Shown: piece by piece, positions 33,092-48,000 of the stretch
Numbering within the stretch: the first letter of the stretch is position 1
Layout of the letters: every line of letters begins with the position of its first letter
DNA from: Pomphorhynchus laevis
Lineage: Eukaryota > Acanthocephala > Palaeacanthocephala > Echinorhynchida > Pomphorhynchidae
Direction: 5' to 3'
Assembly (NCBI GenBank): GCA_012934845.2
Contig: WNNJ02003005.1
Span: 62,001-126,000, forward strand
DNA length: 64,000 nt
Made by a program: the position numbers and the translations under genes
Notes under the pieces: model-generated
Told to the model about the DNA's origin: nothing
The model's database searches: none
Seen by the model: the letters and a program-made list of their open reading frames with translations, nothing else

Positions 33092-36000
33092 GTATACGAT
33101 ATAAATTTGTTAAGCAAATTTTTAAATTCATCAGCTTGTGATTTTAATTATGCGCAAATATTCTGAACGAGTGTTATTTATCTATTTTCTTAGCTATTTC
33201 TCAAGCACAGTCGAATATTATGAAATTTAGTTCTCTTTGTTAGCTGCTGCATTCATTACTTAATTAAACTAAATTCGTTCATGTTAACATAAATAAGGAT
33301 GTCATTTCAAATGAAATGTACTTAAATTATCACTAAAATATAATTCTTGAATTATATAATTTATAAACCATAAAAGGTTAATTTATTATAAGATTTTTAT
33401 AAATCAAATAACTTAGCTGAGTCTACATAGCTTAACTGAGTTAAATAATTAACTGCCTTAAAGTATCTTGTGGTATTGTTCTCGATGGATGACATGAACA
33501 TCAGGGAGATTGAGAAGCGGATCTGTTTGGCTAACGCCGTAATGCGTTCTTTGTACAGGTCTGTCGTGGTGAAGCGGGAGTTGAGTCTTCAAGCGAAACT
33601 TTCGGTTTGCCGCGCAACCTATGGTCATGAGTTTGCCTATCTAAACCTATTGTCATTAGCTTTGGGTTTTGACTGAAAGGATAAGATATCGGATACAGGC
33701 GACCGAAATGAGGTTCCTTCGTGGTGTGGCTGGCCTTAGCCTTAGAGATAAGGTTAGGAATTCGGTCATCCGGGTGGAATCGGAGTAAAGTCGCTTCTTC
33801 TCCACATCGAAGAAAGTTAGTTTAGGTGACTAGGACACGTTCTGATTATGTCTAGAGATCACTTTTGAAGATATACGATATAAATTTGTTAAGCAAATTT
33901 TTAAATTCATCAGCTTGTGATTTTAATTATGCGCAAATATTCTGAACGAGTGTTATTTATCTATTTTCTTAGCTATTTCTCAAGCACAGTCGAATATAGC
34001 TCGTACTGTAAATAAATTTAAAAAAATTATTAATCGTGAGAAGAATTTGTAAAATTAAAATACTAACTAATATCATCTAACCACTGATAAATTTATCTTT
34101 TATAGCAAATTGGTATTTATCGATTGGCATAACGTAGTCGTGCAAATAAGATAACGAAATTCCCAAAATTAATAAAACATTTCCTTTATAAATTTATAGA
34201 TACCTTTATAAAAACAAAAAGGCTTCTGCAAACATATTTAGATTTGTACAAATTGATCTATAATTAATTTTTAGATAATTATTTAATTTTAATTAATCAA
34301 TTAATTAAATAATTAAATAATTAATTTTTTATTAAAAATAATTAATAATTAATTAATTAATAATTATTAATTATTATAATATTAATTAATAATTATTAAT
34401 TAATTAATTTATTAATTAATTAATAATTATTAATTATTAGTATTTTTTGCATGAAAAGTTTTCTGTAGTCCAGCCTGAACGTCGGTAGACTTAACAATCT
34501 AGCACACTTTGTGAACTTTAGAAGATTTTAACCCAAGCAGATAAGTTTATTTTATCTTTTTTACTCTATATTTAATAAATTTACTTTAACCGGTTAAAAG
34601 TAAATAAATTCAAATAACAATCTTAGATGTATGTTTACGGGCAGACGTACATCTACTGTTGCTATTATATTTGTTATAAAGATATGATTTTATGAAAAAG
34701 ATATGATTTTTATATCTTTTTAGTTTTATATTTAAATTTAGCTGATGCTATCAATCTGACTTTACTGTAATGCAGTCTTATCTCACATTGCTAATATTTT
34801 AATTATTAATTAATCATATTAATTGAAAATTAGTTCAATAAGATAGTTTAGTATTATACATACAAATTAAAATAATGCGATTTTAAATTTAAAAATAATA
34901 GTTTTATGTGATAAATTTAAAATATGAATATTATATATATGTAATATCATATTATGTAATATTAGATACATATAATATTACATATTTATGCGTTATATAT
35001 TCATTAAATATATACTTCGATATTTTATATATTTCAAAATATTACTGTCTCGAAATTATTAATAATTTTATTATTAAAATTTCGATCATGTAACGCTATT
35101 CTGCTCATAAACGATAAATCTGCTTCTTACCGAATATCGACAGAATCATTTAAGCATCCGATTACTGAACGAATATATTTTCGTGAAGTAAAGAACATCG
35201 TTGTAAATCGATCAACAACGTTAGACTATATTTGTTTGACAGGCCTTCACGTACAATATAGACCTTGATGATCCATACAAAGAGAAATATCGATGAGAAA
35301 TATCCTTGATACGAAGAGAAATATCGATGTAAATTTAAAATGCTTCTCTAGTGAATTCAAAAAGACGCATTTAAAAAGGTTTCTTTTTATCAAATAGATT
35401 AAATAAAAATTAGTATTTTGAAAAATCAATTAATTAAATCAACTAAAATATATAATATTTTAGTTCATATTTAAATGATTTTAATCTAATTTTAATTATA
35501 TTTAAATGATTTTTTCTATCTCTGTCAAGATTCAATTTGGTACAATTTCTGAATACTATGAGGAATTACAAAGACATACTAATTCTGATTCCTTTTCAAA
35601 TTTCGATGGAGATTTATTTCCCTATGCAGATATAGGCAAAGCTTACTGGACGGGATATTTTTCCACTCGGCCTTACTTAAAATCTGTAATCAAAGAAATG
35701 CAAAGTTTGCTAAGGTGAAATACCAACAGAGCACTTGATATTTTTTATTCTGTTAAAAACATTAATGATATAATATAATTAATTTTTTTATTCAACGCTT
35801 TTTAATATCTTATCTCATTATCTTAGTTCATGAAGTATTATGAAGTTCGAAGTACATGCTATCTAATAGTACATGTGTGATTTGAGTTTACGTATTTTGT
35901 AGAAAGAGCTTTAAAAATGATTGAATGTCACATTCCAATTTATTTTGCTGGTACTTTAAATGAATATTTGCGTTTTATTTTGATAAAACAAATTGATATT

Positions 36001-39000
36001 TGCAAATGATATACAAATGAATATTTGCGTTTTATTATTTAAGTTCCTTATTTATAAAACTATTTTTTTATAAAATCAAAAAATATATATTTCTAAAATC
36101 AATAAAATCAATAAATTAGTCTGTTTAAAATTAGGTAATATGACTTTAAGAGAAACTTTAAATCATAAAGTCAAAAATTATGTCAAAAATTTCGGATTTT
36201 ACCTAATTTCTTATATCTAACAAAATTGCGTCACATAATTAAATCAGCTAACTGAGTCTACGTATTTAATATAATTATAAAATAAACAAAACATAATAAT
36301 GCTAAATCAAAATTTTATAATTTAATAATAAAATTAATAATTGTTTTTAGATTTTCTATAATTTATATCGAGTTAAAATAAAAAATTGAAATTTAAAATA
36401 AAAGTCATTTTTATGAATTGACTAATAAATAACAGACATTGTATCAGAATAAGAATGAGAGGTCATCAGGAGGAACTGCTATGCTATCAGGTTTCGGCCC
36501 CTAACTCCTCTACCCAACATAGCAGCGGGGCCAAATACATGCTAATAATGTATTTCCTCTGATAAAACTATCTAGTATCTTATTCTAATATAAAGTATAT
36601 TATTTATTATTCATCCATAAAAATTTGCCACTTAAGAGTTTAAATTTATTCTTTATATTATTGTGTTGATTTATATATTTTACTATTTTCTGCTTGATGT
36701 TATTTTTATAGTAACCTAGTTTAAAATATGTATCTATTAAATTATTTAAATGATTTTGAAGAAAGCCAATATCATTACATATTGTTGCAATTCTTAAAAT
36801 TTCATTATTTAATGTATTATATTTTATATTATATGGTATGCATGAATGCTCATGCAAAAATATATTTCTTGTCAATTTAAATATGTCATCTTTACGATAT
36901 AAATTAAATAAAAATGTCTCAATATCATAGAATTGTAAAGATCAATCGCTAAAACTTTTTCTATTAAAAAGAATGCCTCGAAACTATATAATCTACACCT
37001 TTTAAATTACTACAAATTTATCTAATATTTCCAAATCCTCAATATGAATAAATCGAGAAAGTTGTGGTTTTTAGCTCAACTGTAGAAAACTAGCAAAATG
37101 TCCTGACATTTTATAATTAAAAAAACATAAAATGTTTTACTGTTCAAAATTTGAATTTTTAAGTAAAAGCGTATGTATTTTGAAATTATATTGTATAATT
37201 AATTTATTTAATTATACGACTGTAGTATTTTATTACTTTAAATAGCAAATTGTGCTTTATACTAATTTTTAACTAATTTTTATACTAATTATTCATGACA
37301 AAACCTAATTTAGATTTTGTAATTGAAATTTTATTTTGCTACTTAATCTATCTATTAATAAATTTACCGTTATGCAAAATCTACAAAATTATTGGATTTT
37401 GGCAGGTTTTGTAGAGCTTTATTATTAATTAAAAAACTAATTAAAAAATTAATTAATTCTGATTAATTTTATCATTTTTTAATACATTTTACTAGTATTT
37501 TCAGAAATAAATTGTTTTCCTAATTTTAGAATTAAGACTTTATTATTTAAGTAAACTATATAATAATCAATAATGAGCCGTCAAATAGGTAAAATTAGCG
37601 TCATAAAGATGACAAACTTTTAACGCTTGGCATAAAGTTCTATAATTTTTATTGCTTTGCATAAATAAAGTTTTGCCAAATTTGTGTATTTTGTATATTC
37701 CAAACTAAAAATGGATGTTACAAATGCAAGACGTTTTGCAAAAATAAATACCATTTAAGCCCAACTTTACCATCATTTAGATCTGTACAGTTGTTACACT
37801 ACTTTTCTGAAGGATTCCGTGATGAAATTCAAAAAAGCTCACTAATGAAAATGAGGGATATATTATCAGTTACGTTGCATCATGATAGCATCACTGGAAC
37901 ATCTCCAGAATTTGTGATTAAGGATCTTTTTCAACGGTAAGGAATTGTATAATGCATTCTGTTCTAACAATTAATTTTAAGCTTAAGTTAAAATATATAT
38001 TTAAGTGAACGATATATAATTGACGTAAATAATATTATATAGATAATGATTACATAATATAAATTTAATATTTACATATTAAATATAATATTATATTCTT
38101 TATATTTATAATAATAAATACAAAAAGCTTTTAGCAAATTATAACTGTCATCACATATCAGTTTTATATTCTTACGTTTTTATTCTGCTTAAAAACGTTT
38201 CTACATTTTTAATGTTCTATTTTTTAAATCATAAAGTATTACAAAAACTCCTCATCGGATACAAATGGTTTCTGCTTTAGCCTTTCGACAAGTCATCTCA
38301 AATGCTCTAAGTCGTAGTGGCATCAATGTTAACACTAAAATAACGTGATAATTGATGCAACTAATAACAATGCATTCGATAATACACTGTTACCATTATA
38401 AGACCGTTTGCTTACCGTATAATTAATTATACTTCTTACAAACAATATATTTTTTAGAGTAAGATGATTTTAAATAATGATTTTGTATTATGTACGCTCT
38501 AAAGTGTTTGTTTAATAATACAACACGATATTATCTAACTAGCTTAAGAATTGCCTTATAGTCATCAATTCCCATTTCTTTATTCACAAATTATCTTGTC
38601 CGTCCCTTTAAATCCGTTTTACACAAAGAGTTGTAAGGCATCTCCTTCGCAAATACTGAAATAAAAGTATTGACTGAATTCGGCATTTGCTCTTTTAAGC
38701 AAATAAAGATCCTTGCTGATAACTTTAGCGATTTGACCATCCAATTTGCATCTTAACGGTCAACTTATCGTCTTTCATAGAATATGCAGAACATAATTGT
38801 TTCGTGTTATTTCCTTCAACAACACCTAATCATTTGAATTATTTCTTCTGGTTGATGTACGGCCACTTTTACTTGATCGCTTACCTTCCAACTTCAATAG
38901 ATCATCAACCTTGTATGTAGGTACTGGCCACATTTTATTAGCTCGTTGTGTCTGGAATTCTCGAATTTCATCAGATTGTATGGTATTATCTTCTGAAGTT

Positions 39001-42000
39001 GTTAATTGACTATCATCCTGTTCACTGTGTTCGTCGTGATCATCTAGATCACTTGTTTCTGATCGATTTATACCACGGAAGCTTCCTTGGTAACTGATAT
39101 TCGATGTTGGCTTGTAACAGCAAGACAAACAGTACCGCCACCATAAATTTTGCCTGTGTTTTGTTTTATCTTTGGGGAGTATCAATGGGCGTGGATCCGC
39201 TTCTTTAGCATAACGTTTTTGTCGTCTTGTAACTGATAAGTATTGCATTTCCATTGTGCTTATTTTATTATATAGATCTGAATTTTTATCTTTTAAGATA
39301 CCATTTACTGCTCGCTCAGCGAAATTAATTGTATATTGCATACGTTGTCATGGTAATAGTTATTACATATTCTTTATCCTGCATCTAGACATGTGACCTA
39401 AATCTTAATAGAATCAAATCAGTTAGCTTTGTCTACGTATTTTCTACTATATGCAAATTAAAAAATAATAATAAATATTTTATTTAATATATTATTATTT
39501 ATTTAAATTTTTTATTATATATTACATTGACATAGGTTCACGCAAATGTGTCTTAATTTGAACTTTAAATAATCTTATCAAAATAGCAAGCCGTTTCAAT
39601 TTTTTTAACAAGTGTACTGTTCAATATCTCGGCTACTTGTTCGATCATTTCTTACACTGGCTGAACACATTTGGCTTAGAAGAGTGATGCCCCGATAATT
39701 ATAACACAATCTTCGGTTACCTTTCATAAAGATCGGTACCACCACCCCAGTAAGCCACTCACTAGGAATTATGCCCGACTTCAATGCAACATTGAAGATC
39801 CGTGTTAGCCACTTCTTGCCAACAACGTCGAGAGCCTTTTACCCTTCAGGTCAAATCTCGTCTACTCCAGATGACTTGTCTTTACGATGTTTTTTAAAAA
39901 CAGCAATGACCTCTTCTATAGAGAGATGAGCTCTTGTGATGGTACTAAAGGCTCTACTACTACAAGATAAGGCATATCCATCGGATTAAGGAGACTCCTA
40001 AAATGTTCTTTCCATCAACCAAGAATTTATTTAATGTCAGTCAGCATAGATCCTCTCTTGTCATAGACAGTTTGATGAGTTTTCTGCTTTCCAAAACAAA
40101 AATTTTTGATCGTCCTCCAGTATATCTTCGAAGCTGACCTATAATCAAGTTCTAAGTGCTCTCCAAACTTCTCTTAAGCTGCTTTCTTCGCTTCAGTAAC
40201 TGCTCGAACTGAAGCTCTCTTTGTATTTTGGTACTTGTCTACAGCTTCCACTGATTTATCTGACAAAGTTGCCTTATAAGCCAGCTTCTTCTGTTTTACA
40301 AAATATCAAAGTGTTGATGTCCACCAAGAAGTTCGAGTATTTCCTCCGCGGAACGCCCATCATGCGTTCGAGTAACAACTTTTAACAGTTACTTTAGCAA
40401 GCGAAGATCTGAACATCTCCCATTCCTGGTCACTGTTCTTCACCTCTCCTGGCAACCGAGAGAAGTCCCCTTGGAGGTAGCCAGAAAAACGTTCTTTGAC
40501 AGAAACATCTGCTAGACGCTCCCAGTACGCCCTCACACAACTTTTGGGTTCCAGGCTTGTCTAGCATTCGATCCGGTCATCGAAGTTTACTAACTACAAG
40601 GTAGTAATCGTTTGAAGGATCACCTTCTCTTCACACGAGTGTCTAAAACATAACGTCGCAGATCAGATAAACGATTACAAAATCGATCATTGATCTTTGA
40701 CTGAGAGAATCATGATGCCATGTGCATCTATGGATCTCCTTATGTTCAAACATGGTGTTGGTTATGCACAAATTCTTACGAGAAATAAAGTGCAATAATT
40801 CAACACCCTTCGCATTTAGATTAGAGAGCCCGTTTCTCCCCGATACTCTCTTCTTAGTGTTACTGTCGCTACTAACATGATCATTGAAGTCACTAATTAG
40901 AACGAGGGAATCTCTAACAGGAGTACTATCAAGCAGAGCCTGAAGATCTTCCACGAAGGCTGCGTATTCTGAGATAATGTTGAAAGCATACGCACACACA
41001 ACAGTTATCCCCTTTACATCTTTGACTAAAAGTCTCAGAGACGCCAGCCTTTCGTTCACTGGGTTAAACCTCTCTACCACGAACGCCATCGGAGACTTGT
41101 AAGCATCCTTACACCCGCCTGCCGTCGCTTTCCGTTGGTAACTCCCGAATAATTTAAGGTCCAGCCTTGATCAAAAAGTTTAGTTCCAGTTCTAGAATAG
41201 TGAAGATAAGTCACTCTGACTATTTCAAGACTAAAGCGAACCATCTCTTTAACTAATTATGGTTCCTTCCCCGCCAGCGAGATGACATTTCTCGTTCCTA
41301 CATGAAGGTTATTCCGCTCCGTATGTTGATGCCTCTTTCGCTGTCTCCGTACAACTGCCTGATCACACGGCACCCGACAATGAAAACTCTTCCGGTTAGT
41401 GGTAAGTAGACCATTGTTCTTCTAACTTTATTTATGTTTTGTAAATATCTTGCTTGTCATTTTCATTGTCTTTATTTCTTTGTTTGGCTATTTCCCGTTC
41501 CCGATATCCTTTGATGATCCAGCATCGATACTGTAAGGAAAAACAGGTCTCTGAGACTCTCTTCCGCATTTTTGTCCATTGTCCGATCTGCCGTGTATCA
41601 TCGAAGTGATAAATCTACCACCCTTTCGAAATTTGATAAATTTTGTTTTTGACATATTTACTACTAAAATGTTATGCGCACGTTATTTGCTGCTGTGCTG
41701 GGTCAAATAGGGGCCGAAACCTGATAGCATATCAGTTCCTTCTGATGACCTCTAATCCGTATTCTTATACAACGTCTGTTATTTATTACTCAATTCATAA
41801 AAATTTACCTTTATTGTAACTTTCAATTTTTTATTTACTTGATAGAAATTATATAAAATTTTATAAAAATTATTTATTATTTATATTTTTTTATTTAATT
41901 ATTAAATTTTGATTTAACGTTATTATTTTATTATTGGCTTTTATTTTAAATATCAATTTTAAATTCTATTAAAATCTAGTAATATATTTGATATAAGAAT

Positions 42001-45000
42001 CAAATATATTATAGAACTATAATATTATAAAACTAGAATATATTATTTCTAGTTTTATATATTTCTAGTTTTATTTATATATTATTTTTTAATAATGCAT
42101 TTAGTATTTATAGTATTTAGTATTTAATAATGCATTTAGCATTTAGTATTTATATCAGATTATTTTTATCAAAATGGCGTAATTGTTCCCGATTATTGCA
42201 AGAACACGATTTTTTTTCATAAAATAGTGTTAAAATGCTTGCACTTACGTTACGATGCAAACATTTGGAAGTATTTGAATTTTAAAATCATGTGAAAATC
42301 AGTCGTTCATCAACCGCCAATTGAGTATTGCTCTGGATACTACCTTGGTAGTACTCTGGGTTTATTTGAAGGTCTGCATCTATTTCGATTTAAGTACTTC
42401 ATATACTTGCCATTTTAATCTTGATAGATCGCGCTTTCTATGACTACACTCGTTATATCTCTTTATTAATTAAAGAGGATTAATTATGTTAATTTTAAAA
42501 AAGATCTTTATCTTTAGTAAATCGTAGGTAATTGTTTGATCAATTGATAAACATTGATAAATAAGCGTCCAACGTTCCAAATATTTTTACAATTTTATGT
42601 GCTTAAAACATATAGATGCCTGCTATCTTTTTGAGCGGAAGCTATTTATTTTGTTTAGGATTGACCAGTTTTATCTGCACACTACAGGCATTCTTAAGCA
42701 ATGCATATTTAAATTACTGAACACTAAGGTACGACCATTGTTTTCATGTTCATCCATGCCATCAATAAATCTAATCGCGGGATGTGCGTTTTCACCTAGC
42801 ACTGATCTTAATTCATCCAGGTTTTCAGTTATTTCAGAATATTTTTGTAATTATTTTAAATTTTTGTCAAAATAGCCCGATATCCATTATTCTATATAAT
42901 CCATTGGAATTTGAAATACAATGTCATTTGTTGCACTTCCAAGTGAACACATTATCAAATATTAAAGTGATTGAATGGTACGGAAATAAAACAATCAAAT
43001 TCGATCAAAGGTCATTATTATATAACAACACTGAGGTGAGTTGATTCTTTGTACATTTTAAAAAAATAAGCTACGATATAATTACTTGTGAATCAAAAGA
43101 ATTACTTTAATTATAGTAAAATGTAAACTGCCCACTTATAAATATAAATACAATATTAAGAAAAGATAAATACAGGAGAACGTTTGTCTTCTTCGTAGAG
43201 AAATGTCATTCTTTAGCAAGACTGGCTGCTACCACCAGCCTACCATGTTCTTGCCCTTTGGAGCCGTCGCCAAAATGCTGACAGCATTTCCACGTTGGAT
43301 GGTGATGCTAACGTTTTCGAGGAGGTATGAAGTAGCTCGTGAATCCCAGGTAACGTGCTTTAATCTTTTTCCTATCTCCTTAACAAGAGCTAATGTGGAA
43401 GAGCTCAGTGATCCATAAGTCTCTACTCCAAAAGGGCAATCTGTCCACTTAGAAATCAGTTAAATTCTATTATAATTTGCTTTGTTGTTTTTAGCACAGT
43501 TCGAAGTTCATAGCTTGTTAATTTCTACTTGTCCATGTCGTTTTAATGTCATTAATAATGCCATGACTGACCGAAAATGAATAATAAAGTCATCATATTT
43601 CTCATCACTTAAATAATGATACCCATAATGCAATAATGTATATATGCAATAATGATATTGCATATATAACATATCGACAGTAATAGAGAATTACAAATAT
43701 ATTTATACATTTATTAAATGTATAAATATACATTTATACATTTCATATACATTTAATATATTAAATGCATTTATACACTCATTTAAATTTATACATTTAT
43801 TACTGTATATTATATATTAATATTGTTATGTTATTATTAGAACACAACTATGGAGCTCAGTTAGCTCTTTATGTCGGATATGTGAACTAATGTTCAATGC
43901 ACCATCTTAATAGCGTCAAGTTTTCAATTTATTCAAAAAATTAACCTCAATAAATTTTCTCGAAAAAAGAAATAATTATGGTCGATAGTTTAAATTATGT
44001 ATTTATTGGTAAATGTTTATTAATAATAAAGAACAAATATAATACATTAACTTCGTAGATATTAATTTCTTAATACAAACTTATAGTCTGTTTACATATT
44101 TATATTAAGATACATTATATATAACTTATATCTGGCTTTAAGTTTTAAAGCACATAGAGACAACTGGCAGCGAGAAGGGCGGATAGGGCCCTTCCAAGCT
44201 TATTAATCCATACCGCCGCTATAATTTGAAGTTGATATATACAGATCGTCCAAGTATGTCACTCGATGAGATTGACTTTGAGTAATAATAAATGTTAATA
44301 TTGATGGCCTCGTTTATATGTTTGTATTTTTATATTTCCTCCTATATTTTATTGATTTTATACCCTGTATTATATAATAATAACTCATCTATTCATTCAA
44401 ATTTAATTTATAAAAATTTAATTTTTATAAATTAAATATTAATTTTTTAATATTTAATTTTAAATTAAATATTCATTTAATTTCCCGACAGTATTTTAAC
44501 TTTTTGAATAGTTGATAATTATCTATTATTGATAAATAATTATTGAAGCAGGATCAAAATATGGAAACTTTTATCTGATATTTCTCTAACCTCCGTTATA
44601 ATCTTTAGAAAATTACATCTTCAGAAAATTAGTAATTTTTGAATATGTAATTGGGAAAATTACTAATTAATTATCTAAAAAATTACTTTTATTTTTGTTA
44701 ATTATTAATTAATTAACAATTAACAATTAATTAAAAAAAAATTAATTAATTATCAATTATTAATTCGAACAAATAATTATTGAAGCTGGATCAAATATTG
44801 AAGCTAAATTAAATAATCTTCAATTATTAAAGCCTGAAGATGAAATTTTCTAAATTTAAATATATTTTTTATTAAATTTAATTTTCCCCTTTTTTGATCC
44901 TGCTCCAATAATTCTTTATCACTTTCACTTTCATATTTTTATTTTTATTAAAATAAATTATTTTTGCTATTATTTCATCGTATTTAATTTTTTATTTTAT

Positions 45001-48000
45001 TTGAATAAAATTAAATATTTTTATTTATTTCTTTTTAATATGCATTTTTACAACTCGATGAATAAAATTTGTTTCTCCCCTTAGCTATCACAGTATCTTG
45101 TTACGTTATTTTGTATTTATTATTCTGTATTTATTATTTTGTATTTATTATTATTTTGTATTTATTATTATATAAAACATATATAAAAATACAAATGTAA
45201 ATGTGTAACTATAAATACGATTTAAAATCCTTTTAAAATAAGAAATATAAATGGTTTCAAATAATATAAATAATATATATTTTTATATAAATAATATATT
45301 TAAAAATAATAAGGAATAATTTTTTTTCGTTAAATTCGGAATGCATAACTTTCAAACTTATTTTATTCATTTAATCTCAAAATGATTTTAAATATATTTT
45401 AGTAACAAGTATATTTCAGTTCCACCTGTATATTTATTAGGTATCGTTTTTGGCCACTGTTCCTGCATTCTCAGCTAGACGATACATAATTCAAATGCAG
45501 CCCACGTCTTATCATCACGCATCAAATATACATGATAGACACCTTTCAAGAGCCACGAGGTTTGATGCTGCTTTTAGAATAATAAATTTACTATTTGTAA
45601 AAAATAGAATGTTCTTTACAATCAAATAGGATTGATTGCCCATTAAGATATAAATCTTTAATTTTTTAACAAAAAAATATTCCAATTGTTGAACGACAAA
45701 TCGATTTTATTAATTACGACTCATTAAGCGACTACTTCTTATATCATGTAGCTATTACGAATATGTCTTTCATATTTGTATTAACTATTACTTCCTATTT
45801 CTAGCATATGATCTAGCAGCATCAAACTGTAATTTCAAACGAACTATTTCTACTGAATTCAATGGGAAATCGGAACTAAATAAGATAGCGTTAAACATAA
45901 AATTTTCTAATTTTATGAAATGAAACTAAAAATTCATTTTATTCCAGCATTTTGAACGAAATTTTCAAATTTTATTGTTTAGAAACTGTATTTCTCTCGT
46001 TAGTGAATAACAAAGGGGTGATTTATATTTTCCGTGATTAGAGCTCTCTTTTAGAATCCCACAGTCTATTTCGAATGATTATTTTTCCGTGACTATTGAA
46101 AACCAATCCACATTAAAGATAGGCATCCACAAATTTTCGAAATCTATTTTTTTACAAATTGTTAAATACAGCCCAACAGATTCCGTTGTTATACCTGGTG
46201 CTTATATATCCAACATTGGTGATATTTATGAGGTCTGTACAACTTAAAGATTTTCAGCAATTTAGCTGCTTGAGTAAATTTTGCAAATAAATTTATGTAC
46301 TTGCCTGAACTTGTTTAGTCAAAAGTATGTTGACTATAAACGATATTTTGAAAAAATGTTTGTTCAAATATTTTACTGTAAAATAAGTAATACGCAGATT
46401 ATTAAACTCATCTTTTAATTATATACTGCTTTTCTAATTTCGGTTATTACAATTTAATCACAAACGGTTAATCATTTGAATTCATTCACATGATTATCAT
46501 TCAATTGATAGAATTACTGCGTATAATAGAAAACGTAATTATTTACGCTCTTAAAATGCCTACCTTTCAAATGCAAATACTTAATTATTAATTTTTTATT
46601 ATTATTAATATTTAATATTTATTTTTATTAATAATTTTTAAGATAATAAATTATTATCTTAATTATTTAGTGAGCTTTTATAATGATTTTTATTAAATAA
46701 AAAATGCAACTCCTCATTCTAACTTTCATAGAGCAGACTTAATAATGGAGCACTTAGTAAAACAATAAAACGCATTTAATTTCCAGGAATGAAAATTTAA
46801 ACTTAAATTTTAATTTTAATTTTAAAATTTTAATTTAAATTCATTTTAAAAAATGAATTTTTTAAAATTCATCTTTTCAAATTTAGACGCAAGCAGATTG
46901 TTCCTCAAAAGCTGAACACCCCGATAGCCAAAATTTGAACGATTTGTCAGTAATGCAATTTTACTATATCGGGGATGTTGTTTAGTAAACAACATCTTAT
47001 AGTTTACTAAACTATACTCATTCCACAACGATGCTAATCTAAACTCATTCCACGATGATGCTAAGCTAAAGCGTCATGATTCATAATTGTGCAATTGAAA
47101 TTAAAGATTTCAATTACACAATCTTAAGTATCAATTTATCAATAATAAATTGATTTAAAATAATTTTGATTTTTTAAAAAATGGAAATTAATTTTTGATT
47201 TAATGTATTACAATTAATTTTTAAACCGAGCATTTAACGATAAATGTTATAAAAGCATTTAGCAATAATTAATGTTTCTAAGCAAAAATAAAAATAAATT
47301 TTTGATTAAGTGTAACGAAATTTTTTATTTAATTACAATCAATTTTTAAGTCAAGCATTAAACCTTTTAGAAAATAAAAGCTTATTACAAAAATGATTGT
47401 ATATATTACAATATAATTAATTTAAATTAACGAGATGGTTATTCTTGTTTTCTATTTATCAATTGCTGAATCCGTTGCTCTAACTTTGATAACGTCAGTC
47501 CCATATGATTGCTGAATTCACAAGTATGTTCCTCGACTTCGTTTTTAATAGAGTTAAAGTAGAGGCCTCAAATATTGTTTTGGCTCCGGAGTTTGACTGA
47601 ACATCTATGAGTCTGTTAATTCATCGTATTCTTCGATTTTCGCAAAATAAGACTGTTCAGTCTAGAGAAGAAGTTTGATTTCTTAGCAAGATAATGTACG
47701 AATTGAATTTCTAATTTTGGCAGATGTTCCATTATGCTTTTAATCAAGTTTTCTGAAGCATCTGTATTTCTAAGTTTCTCATCATGCAATCTGAAATTGG
47801 CCATATTTCGTTTGACGACTCTTTTTCTCCACAGAGGCAGCTTATTCATGAAGGCATAGACTTTCTGGAAACAGAGAATCCGATTAGTATTTGATCTTTG
47901 TTATAACAAATTCAAATCGTTTATGAGTCCAAAAATATCAGCCAGGTAGCACATAATGACTAAGAATTCTTTTTCGACGCTTTGTAACCGACATTCCGCA

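Noticed and set aside
33092-33166. Coding continuation of the mannosidase ORF past 33091
   Set aside because: Homology stops exactly at a GT donor and resumes in exon 2.
45471-45560. A transposase-like reading on the - strand
   Set aside because: The + strand reading is a mannosidase exon with correct phases on both sides.
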